From: an uncultured Rhodospirillaceae bacterium | GTDB taxonomy: Bacteria > Pseudomonadota > Alphaproteobacteria > Rhodospirillales > Casp-alpha2 | Assembly: GCA_913048145.1 (NCBI GenBank) | Contig: CAJWVP010000128.1 | Location: forward strand, 1-7,959 | Reading direction: 5' to 3' | Length of the DNA stretch: 7,959 nucleotides | Shown: positions 1-5,030 of the stretch, in pieces | Numbering within the stretch: position 1 is the stretch's first letter | Layout: each line of letters opens with the position of its first letter | Translations under genes and position numbers: made by a program | The notes under the pieces: generated by a model | What the model was told of the DNA's origin: nothing | Databases searched by the model: none | Seen by the model: only the letters and a program-made list of their open reading frames with translations

Positions 1-527
1 CTCACGCGGGGTCTCCCATGCAAGTTGGATCGGCAGAAGCCGTCTTATCACGGCCTATCCGGGACGGCAAAATTTCCTTTTATTCTGGCGTATTGTCTAG
101 AATTTAGGAGGTTAATCTAACTTCATTAACTTAATGTGAGCGGGATTTCTTCGATAGAGTTGGGATCGATTCACAACATGATTAAAAGCTGATCGATGGT
201 TTCCTGATTCGCGTCCCCAGTTTTCCGTAAGCTTCGTTGATTGATGCAGTGAACATTATCATCAACGAAAGCGATATGTATTTTGGGGCCGTCTTTGTGA
301 TGAACATCTAGACTACGCGCGCCGCTAGGAATGCCTGAATGGCCTGAGCCAGCGTGACTGGCGATATCAGACAATAGATACCCGTGAACACGGGGTCCGA
401 AATCCTGTCAATCGCGGTGCGTCTTAACGGCCGGTCGGACATGGCCGGATAGATCGCGACAAACAGACCCATGGCTAAACAGAGATGGAAAATCGTACCG
501 GTCATATGCAGCAATCTAATGAAGCTT
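1..527. other. Left-edge region without a confident gene
   Basis: No convincing gene is visible in this stretch. The first 170 bases are AT-richer than the rest and look intergenic. A plus-strand frame is open from the window edge to a TAA at 118-120 (39 codons), but it shows no recognisable motif, so it may or may not be the tail of a truncated gene. A short inverted repeat (GCCGT at 39-43, ACGGC at 50-54, with a second ACGGC at 64-68) is followed by a T-rich run at 74-86. It could be a weak terminator for something to the left, but the stem is only 5 bp. AGGAGG at 107-112 has no start codon at a usable distance. Two overlapping minus-strand ORFs cover 171-514; the more protein-like one is listed separately. 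Confidence 0.5.
308..505 (-). CDS. Possible small two-helix membrane protein, unrecognised
   Basis: This is a weak call. The frame from the ATG at 505 encodes 65 residues with two hydrophobic stretches (about residues 4-21 and 44-61) separated by a basic, arginine-rich segment with motif RPLRR. That arrangement would fit a small two-helix inner-membrane hairpin. An upstream TTG at 514 would add three residues. I see no good ribosome binding site, and I recognise no family. The start lies 82 bases from the SMR gene start and the gene would be divergent from it. A second minus-strand frame with a TTG start (171-374) overlaps its 3' end, and at most one of the two is likely real. It could equally be chance open frame or decayed sequence. 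Confidence 0.2.
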   Translation of the reverse strand: MTGTIFHLCLAMGLFVAIYPAMSDRPLRRTAIDRISDPVFTGIYCLISPVTLAQAIQAFLAARVV

Positions 528-565
528 GTCGGGCCCGACTAGCGCCCTTAAGTATTCGTCGAATA
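528..565. promoter_or_regulatory. Two adjacent palindromes upstream of the SMR gene
   Basis: A perfect 12-base palindrome, GTCGGGCCCGAC (528-539), is followed 13 bases later by a perfect odd dyad, TATTCG-T-CGAATA (553-565). Both lie within 60 bases of the SMR start codon, where a promoter and operator would be expected. SMR exporters are often controlled by a small local repressor, so an operator role is a reasonable inference. No regulator gene is visible next to it, and I find no good -35/-10 pair here. Confidence 0.35.
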
Positions 566-587
566 ACACCCAAGGAAAGGTTTCGTC

Positions 588-914
588 ATGCCCTGGTTTC
601 TTCTCGCTCTGGCCATTCTGAGTGAAGTGGTTGGCACCCTCGCACTTAAGATGTCGAATGGGTTTTCAATCCTGATCCCGAGCATAATTGTCGTGGTCGG
701 CTACGGCGCCAGCCTCTGGTTCCTCGCCTTATGTCTGAAAAGCCTTGATGTTGGGACGGCCTACGCCATCTGGGCGGGGACCGGGACGGCACTGATTTGC
801 ATCGCCGGGATCTTTCTGTTCAAGGAACCGATGACGGCAATCAAGGCGATGTCCCTTGCATTAGTCATCCTCGGCGTTGTCGGTCTGCACTGGGCCGAAG
901 GCAAAGCAGTCTAG
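588..914 (+). CDS. Small multidrug resistance (SMR) efflux protein, EmrE/Qac-like
   Basis: This encodes a 108-residue, four-helix inner-membrane proton antiporter of the SMR family. Family members act as antiparallel dimers exporting lipophilic or quaternary cations. Family hallmarks are present: the essential membrane glutamate at E13 (E14 of EmrE) in the motif SEVVGT, the K-x-S-x-GF segment at 21-26, Y39, and YAIWAGTG at 59-66, which contains the conserved W62. The length matches the family norm of 105-115. EVVGT, Y39 and the YAIW box resemble the Qac/EmrE branch more than the guanidinium exporter (Gdx/SugE) branch, but the substrate cannot be fixed from sequence. A purine-rich ribosome site AAGGAAAGG (572-580) precedes the ATG by 7 bases. 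Its TAG overlaps the stop of the convergent YbaN-family gene. It stands alone rather than as a paired SMR heterodimer. Confidence 0.93.
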   Translation: MPWFLLALAILSEVVGTLALKMSNGFSILIPSIIVVVGYGASLWFLALCLKSLDVGTAYAIWAGTGTALICIAGIFLFKEPMTAIKAMSLALVILGVVGLHWAEGKAV

Positions 915-1387
915 CCCGGTCCCTCTTCGCGAGTGGCCGTATCTGAAGCCGTGGTGTGGGGCGGTGCACTCGCCCGGGTCAACACATAGGTGGCGGCGGG
1001 GATCATGACCCCCGCAAGGACCGTTGGCAGGACCCAGTCTTCAGCTATGAACGTCGCGACATAGACGAAGCTGAAGGTCATCATCGCCGCGGCGAAGATC
1101 TTGGCGCGGACCGATATCACACGGTGCGTGTGCCAAGCGCGGATAGGCGGTCCAAGTTTGGGATGGGACCATAACCAGTTTTGGAACTTCTCCGAGCTTT
1201 TGGAAAAGGCCCAAAAGGCGATGATCAGGAAGATTGTTGTGGGAAGTCCAGGGATGAATATACCAACGAGACCTAAGCCCACGTTCGCCCATCCGAATGC
1301 CAGTAGGCACCACCTGATCCAGCATCCTGCAAGATTTCCAGTGGATTTTTCGCTAGTTTCGGGCAGTTTATGATCCGGTGAAGTCAT
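911..1387 (-). CDS. YbaN family (DUF454) inner-membrane protein
   Basis: This encodes a 158-residue membrane protein of the DUF454/YbaN family, whose molecular function is not established. The diagnostic block is present: GIFIPGLPTT at 42-51, AFSKSS at 60-65, then W-x-x-x-HPKLGPPI at about 71-82. Hydrophobic segments lie at about 27-61, 97-115 and 117-137. The first 26 residues and the last 20 or so are polar and probably cytoplasmic; they are longer than in the E. coli protein (about 125 residues). The ATG at 1387 has only a weak purine stretch (AAGAGA) 10-11 bases upstream, but no better start keeps the first hydrophobic segment intact. The gene converges on the SMR gene and diverges from the HAD phosphatase gene, so it is probably monocistronic. 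Confidence 0.85.
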   Translation of the reverse strand: MTSPDHKLPETSEKSTGNLAGCWIRWCLLAFGWANVGLGLVGIFIPGLPTTIFLIIAFWAFSKSSEKFQNWLWSHPKLGPPIRAWHTHRVISVRAKIFAAAMMTFSFVYVATFIAEDWVLPTVLAGVMIPAATYVLTRASAPPHTTASDTATREEGPG

Positions 1388-1483
1388 GGCGGCATCATCT
1401 CTTGGCGCGGTGATCCGTACCCTTCCCTTCTCGGGATATTAGCACGGCGCTTCGGCGCGGCAAATGGCAAGTAAGGATTTCGA
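1388..1483. promoter_or_regulatory. Divergent spacer with a C(UUCG)G mini-hairpin
   Basis: This 96-base spacer must hold the promoters for the YbaN-family gene (-) and the HAD phosphatase gene (+). On the plus strand, GCGC-TTCG-GCGC (1447-1458) forms a 4-bp stem with a stable UUCG tetraloop, just before the TAAGGA ribosome site (1472-1477) of the HAD gene. TATTAG (1437-1442) is a possible -10, but I see no matching -35. Assignment of promoters here is tentative. Confidence 0.3.
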
Positions 1484-2158
1484 ATGGCTAACGGCCTCGC
1501 TCTCGCCCATCCACCTTTCGTTGGTGACGACGGTGTCTGGTGTCAGCAGGTCCGCGCTGTTTCAGGTGGGTTGCGACCGGCTCTTTTTTTGGATCGTGAT
1601 GGGGTGATTGTTGAAGAAGTGCATTATTTGCACCGGGCGGAAGAAATGCGACTTACGACCAACGCAGCGGTCGTGATCCGTACTGCAAACACCTATGGCC
1701 TACCGGTCATCGTGGTGACTAACCAAAGTGGTGTCGGACGTGGCAATTATGGGTGGTCGGATTTTGAAGCCGTCCAAGCAGCCATGTTGAACGCGCTGGC
1801 GATCGAAAACGCGTTCATTGACGCCGTATTTGCGTGCCCCTTCCATGTGGGTGGCGAGGCTCCTTGGAATATCGTCGATCATCCGGATCGCAAACCGGGG
1901 CCTGGCATGCTGTTGCGCGCAGCGGGCATGTTTCCCGTCGATCTGGCGGCTAGTTGGATTGTGGGCGATCGCGCTGGCGACATGGGTGCTGGCAAGAACG
2001 CCGGTCTGGCCGGCGGCCTTCATATCCTGTCCGGGCATGGCAACGACGCCGGTGAGCGCGCCGAGGCATTGGCGTTATCGGATACAGCGTTTCAGGTGCT
2101 TACCGGTAATGAGGTTGGAGCAGCCTTGAAAGCCCTCCCGGTGTTTCCCCAACTCTAA
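1484..2158 (+). CDS. HAD-IIIA family phosphatase, GmhB/HisB-N-like
   Basis: This encodes a 224-residue cytoplasmic HAD-superfamily hydrolase related to D-glycero-D-manno-heptose 1,7-bisphosphate phosphatase (GmhB) and the histidinol-phosphatase domain of HisB. The motifs are complete: LFLDRDG (34-40) with nucleophile D37 and acid/base D39, TNQSG (79-83), RKP with K137, and WIVGDRAGD (158-166) with acidic D162 and D166. The zinc loop is degenerate: C118-P-F-H121 remains, but the later C-x-C that normally precedes RKP is replaced by HPD. A 30-residue N-terminal extension (motif DDGVWC, 15-20) precedes the HAD core. The ATG has a good TAAGGA site 6 bases upstream. No other heptose or LPS-core gene is nearby, so I would not assign gmhB; the phosphorylated substrate is unknown. 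A possible operon partner starts 56 bases downstream. Confidence 0.85.
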   Translation: MANGLALAHPPFVGDDGVWCQQVRAVSGGLRPALFLDRDGVIVEEVHYLHRAEEMRLTTNAAVVIRTANTYGLPVIVVTNQSGVGRGNYGWSDFEAVQAAMLNALAIENAFIDAVFACPFHVGGEAPWNIVDHPDRKPGPGMLLRAAGMFPVDLAASWIVGDRAGDMGAGKNAGLAGGLHILSGHGNDAGERAEALALSDTAFQVLTGNEVGAALKALPVFPQL

Positions 2159-2164
2159 AGATCA

Positions 2165-2192
2165 TTGACCTCCGCCGTCGCCCCGTTAGGCT
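2165..2192 (+). promoter_or_regulatory. Possible promoter for the FAH-family gene
   Basis: TTGACC (2165-2170) and TAGGCT (2187-2192) are separated by 16 bases, in the 56-base gap before the FAH-family gene. The -35 box is a good match and the -10 box is poor. If real, it would make the FAH-family gene at least partly independent of the upstream HAD gene. Confidence 0.22.
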
Positions 2193-2214
2193 GAACGAGA
2201 AAGGGACGAAGAGA

Positions 2215-3069
2215 ATGAAATTTCTCCGCTTTGGCCCGCGTGGCGAAGAAAAACCGGGGCTCCAGGACGCCAACGGCAGAATTCGAGACCTGTCCGATCA
2301 GATGAACGATTTAGACGGTGTCAATCTGGACCCTGACCGTCTTGCCGCACTAGCGAAGCTAAACCCCGACACCGTGCCCGTTGTCGAGGGCACGGTTCGT
2401 ATCGGTGTTCCCATTGCCAACATCGGAAAAGTCGTCGCCGTTGGATTGAATTACCGGGATCATGCGGCGGAAACCGGTATGGACCTGCCCGAAGAACCGA
2501 TCCTATTCGCCAAAGCCACAAGTTCTCTCAATGGGCCGAATGACGACGTCATGCTGCCCGAAGGTTCCGTTAAAAGTGATTGGGAGGTCGAACTGGGCAT
2601 TGTAATGGGACGGGCTGCAAGCAATGTTGATCAATCTCAAGCGACCTCGTGCATTGCGGGGTTCACAATAATCAATGACGTGTCGGAACGGACCTTTCAA
2701 CTAGAGGGCACTGGCCAATGGTTTAAGGGCAAAAGCGCCGATACCTTTTGTCCGGTTGGGCCGTGGTTGGTGACGATGGACGAAGTGATTGACGCGCAGA
2801 ACCTGAACGTGTGGTTGGATTTAAACGGCAAACGCCAGCAAGACGGCAATACGCGTACTATGGAGTTTGGCGTCTTGCACCTGGTGAGCTACATTTCCCG
2901 TCACATGTCCCTGCAACCAGGTGATATCATTGCCACTGGTACGCCGCCGGGGGTTGGAATGGGACAGACACCGCCCGTGTTTTTGAAGCCGGGAGATGAA
3001 ATGCGGCTCGGTATTGAGGGTTTGGGCGAACAACGACAGAAAGTGGTGGCCTTCACCCACGCCGACTAA
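2215..3069 (+). CDS. Fumarylacetoacetate hydrolase (FAH) family protein
   Basis: This encodes a 284-residue soluble enzyme of the FAH family, whose members hydrolyse or decarboxylate acylpyruvates and other 2-keto acids with a divalent metal. The layout fits the short bacterial group often annotated as ureidoglycolate lyase or 2,4-diketo-3-deoxy-L-fuconate hydrolase. It has an N-terminal MKFLRFGPRG segment, then GLNYRDHAAE (77-86), the metal ligands E124 and E126 in DWEVELG plus D155 in INDVSER, WFKGKSADTFCPVGPW (169-184), and TGTPPGVGMG (241-250). All expected catalytic-core features are intact and the length is normal. AAAGGGA (2200-2206) is the ribosome site. The stop overlaps the convergent isomerase gene by 4 bases. 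The exact substrate cannot be chosen from sequence; a sugar-acid or keto-acid role is the likely range. Confidence 0.9.
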   Translation: MKFLRFGPRGEEKPGLQDANGRIRDLSDQMNDLDGVNLDPDRLAALAKLNPDTVPVVEGTVRIGVPIANIGKVVAVGLNYRDHAAETGMDLPEEPILFAKATSSLNGPNDDVMLPEGSVKSDWEVELGIVMGRAASNVDQSQATSCIAGFTIINDVSERTFQLEGTGQWFKGKSADTFCPVGPWLVTMDEVIDAQNLNVWLDLNGKRQQDGNTRTMEFGVLHLVSYISRHMSLQPGDIIATGTPPGVGMGQTPPVFLKPGDEMRLGIEGLGEQRQKVVAFTHAD

Positions 3070-3860
3070 GGGCTTCGCGGCCCGATCCCATAGGGACTGC
3101 CCCAGGTTAAACTTTCGGCCGTGGAATGGGTTGGCCGGTATTCCGCACCGATCCAGCCTCCATATCCCAAGGAATCGACGGTATCAAACGCCGCCAGCAT
3201 ATCGACCGTGCCTGTATCTGGTTCGTGGCGCTCAGGCACGCCCGCCACCTGCATGTGATCGATGAGGTCTAGGTAGGTTCGGGCGCCGTCGATCACATCC
3301 TCACCGTTCATGCCCGCATGGTAGAGATCGTATTGAAGGTAAAGGTTGTCGTGATTGGCACGCGTCAACAGCGCCTGCGCCTGCGCGGCGGTGGTCAGGA
3401 AATATCTGGGGTTGTCGATGGCGTTCAGTGGTTCGATCAGGATTTTGACACCCAACGAACGCCCCTGGTCGGCTGCCCAAAGAATGTTGGAGAGAAACGT
3501 CTCCTCCGCAGCCATCGGATCGATAAGGCAATTCAACTGTCCGGCCACCACGTGCACGCGGGGGCACCCAACCTCGGCCGCATACGCCATGGCGCGCGCC
3601 GCTGTCTCACGAAATGCGGGGGTGCGGTCAGGGTATGTGGCAATGCCGCTGTCATTGGGCCAGGACGGATGCGCGGGCGTATTTATTAACACCATCTGCA
3701 TGCCATGTGCCTCCAGAAGGTCGCGGACAACTGATGGTGGCAACTCATAGGGACGCTGGCATTCAACTGCCCGAAAGCCGACGGCGGCGGCGGCCGAGAT
3801 CCGATCAATCAGGTCGACCTCGTTGAACAAGTAGATGATGTTGGCGGAAAATTTTGGCAT
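3066..3860 (-). CDS. Hydroxypyruvate isomerase family TIM barrel (Hyi/OtnI-like)
   Basis: This encodes a 264-residue (beta/alpha)8-barrel sugar-phosphate isomerase/epimerase-type enzyme resembling hydroxypyruvate isomerase, which interconverts hydroxypyruvate and tartronate semialdehyde, and the related 2-oxo-tetronate isomerase OtnI. Family signatures are the start MPKFSANI with FNEV at 12-15, GFRAVE at 28-33, VHVVAGQ at 102-108, ILIEPLN (140-146) with E143, YDLYHAG (177-183) with D178 and H181, HMQVAGVP (202-209), and WIGAEYRP (236-243) with E240. Two barrel glutamates, D178 and H202 form the expected metal/catalytic set. The length is as in E. coli Hyi (about 258). The start lies 3 bases after the ELM1-like stop, with GGTAGG before the ATG, so translation is probably coupled. 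No gcl, glxR or garK neighbour is visible, so glyoxylate versus tetronate use is undecided. Confidence 0.88.
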   Translation of the reverse strand: MPKFSANIIYLFNEVDLIDRISAAAAVGFRAVECQRPYELPPSVVRDLLEAHGMQMVLINTPAHPSWPNDSGIATYPDRTPAFRETAARAMAYAAEVGCPRVHVVAGQLNCLIDPMAAEETFLSNILWAADQGRSLGVKILIEPLNAIDNPRYFLTTAAQAQALLTRANHDNLYLQYDLYHAGMNGEDVIDGARTYLDLIDHMQVAGVPERHEPDTGTVDMLAAFDTVDSLGYGGWIGAEYRPTHSTAESLTWGSPYGIGPRSP

Positions 3861-3863
3861 CGC

Positions 3864-4829
3864 CTACCAGCCCATGAGTTTGCGGGCCGCGGCCGCGATT
3901 TCGTCTCCCGGGTTGAGGGCTGGATGCGTCGGCGCATCCCTGTTCGACGCCAGGTCAGTGACATACCCGTTTTCACGCAGTGTTTGATGAAACCGCCCGT
4001 GCTTAGCGCTCACCAAGTCCGGCGGCGCGAATAGGTAAACGGGAACGCCGGACGCGCAGGATTCGGTGCACATGGAGATGGAATCGCCGGTGACTATGAT
4101 CATATCAGCGCAGGCCAGAAAGCCCACATACGGGTTCTCCGTCATGTTCCCCCATTGGAAGATCCGTGATGGCGCATCGATGGCTTCAATCAAGGCAGAC
4201 GTCGCGGTGCCCGTCCGTCGGCTGGTTGTGACTAAGAGCGAGCCGCCGGCGGCGTTCGCTTTTGCGGACGCCCGGGTCGCCAGATCTCCTGCCATAACAT
4301 CGGTGAACGTCCGTCGTCGGGTTGATCCGCCAACCATGAGCGCAATGCGCGGGGCCGGCAGGTCCAAGAGTTTCGGCATCCATGTGCTCCGCGCGTCGGC
4401 GAGGACGTCGCGCGTGACGCCGTGCGGTGCGCCGGTAATCGTTATGACGTTTTCGCCATAGACGGCCGGATCATGGGTGGGCACGCACAAGAGATCGAAA
4501 TCTTCCAAGGCGCCGCCGGGGTTCATAATCTGGACAAGACGTGTCGATCTACCGGAGATGCGTTTGATATGGCGTGCGATCGAGGCCGTACGCCGCCCAG
4601 CGGCAATTACGAGGTCGGGCCAGGGTGCGATAAGTTGTCGACGACTGCTCCAATCCAAGGTCATCCGGCTGGCGGGTAAAAAGACATTTGGAAGCCCAGC
4701 TAGAGGCCCGTAGGAGAGGTTCTTGACCTCCACCGGTAATCCAAGGCATGTCGCCACGCCGAGGACCTGCGAGCGGTTCCCCGCCCGGTCATCCGCCAGC
4801 ACCCAAATGCGCTGTCCGTCGTCGGTCAT
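3864..4829 (-). CDS. ELM1-like (DUF1022) family protein
   Basis: This encodes 321 residues of the family named after plant mitochondrial fission protein ELM1, widespread in alphaproteobacteria, with a two-lobed glycosyltransferase-like look and no firmly established bacterial function. Conserved blocks are DDRAGNRSQVLG (13-24), PDLVIAAGRRTA (71-82), MNPGG (102-106), FDLLCVPTHD (111-120), LMVGGSTRRR (164-173) and a C-terminal NPYVGFLACAD...VTGDSISMCTE...GVPVYLF region (232-267), reminiscent of a nucleotide-sugar-binding lobe. I chose the ATG at 4829 because the family normally begins a few residues before the DDRAGNRSQ block; a TTG at 4910 would add 27 residues without family-like character. 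The ribosome site is weak. It is the first gene of a two-gene operon with the isomerase. A surface-glycan role is inference only. Confidence 0.87.
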   Translation of the reverse strand: MTDDGQRIWVLADDRAGNRSQVLGVATCLGLPVEVKNLSYGPLAGLPNVFLPASRMTLDWSSRRQLIAPWPDLVIAAGRRTASIARHIKRISGRSTRLVQIMNPGGALEDFDLLCVPTHDPAVYGENVITITGAPHGVTRDVLADARSTWMPKLLDLPAPRIALMVGGSTRRRTFTDVMAGDLATRASAKANAAGGSLLVTTSRRTGTATSALIEAIDAPSRIFQWGNMTENPYVGFLACADMIIVTGDSISMCTESCASGVPVYLFAPPDLVSAKHGRFHQTLRENGYVTDLASNRDAPTHPALNPGDEIAAAARKLMGW

Positions 4830-4915
4830 GGTTGTGTTGCCCGGTACATGAAGGGTATTGGTAGCATCGCCGAGGCACAGGCGAAACCTCGTCGCATGTG
4901 TGGTGACCAATCCCA

Positions 4916-4943
4916 GTTATAATGCATGTGGACGATCACATGC
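4916..4943 (-). promoter_or_regulatory. Dyad and -10-like box upstream of the ELM1-like operon
   Basis: A perfect 7-bp inverted repeat, GCATGTG-N6-CACATGC, occupies 4924-4943. Next to it, on the minus strand, TATAAC (4921-4916) is a good -10 match that would place a start site near 4909, about 80 bases before the ELM1-like ATG. The dyad would sit in the spacer between -10 and -35, a classic repressor position; no good -35 is seen. It could instead be a hairpin after the sulfotransferase gene, but no T-run follows the stem on that strand. Confidence 0.35.
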
Positions 4944-5030
4944 GAAGTGCCTCATGCCGGAAACCAAAGCGGCCCAAATTCCCATCGGATATCTTATTCG
5001 CTATCGCCTGCGGAAGAAACTGATCAGCGT

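Noticed and set aside
1464..1610. Alternative ATG upstream of the HAD gene in another frame
   Set aside because: The frame ends after about 47 codons inside the HAD gene. The ATG at 1484 has the better-spaced TAAGGA site and leads into the DRDG motif.
3318..3750. Two overlapping plus-strand ORFs of 123 and 131 codons
   Set aside because: Both lie antisense to the isomerase gene, which has a complete set of family motifs. There is no ribosome site or recognisable domain.
2215..3860. A complete glyoxylate or allantoin catabolic operon
   Set aside because: FAH-family and Hyi-family genes suggest it, but they are convergent. No glyoxylate carboligase, tartronate semialdehyde reductase, glycerate kinase or allantoin gene is present.
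4066..4461. 131-codon plus-strand ORF
   Set aside because: It is antisense to the well-supported ELM1-like gene, and its translation has no family-like motif. It is a shadow frame of GC-rich coding sequence.
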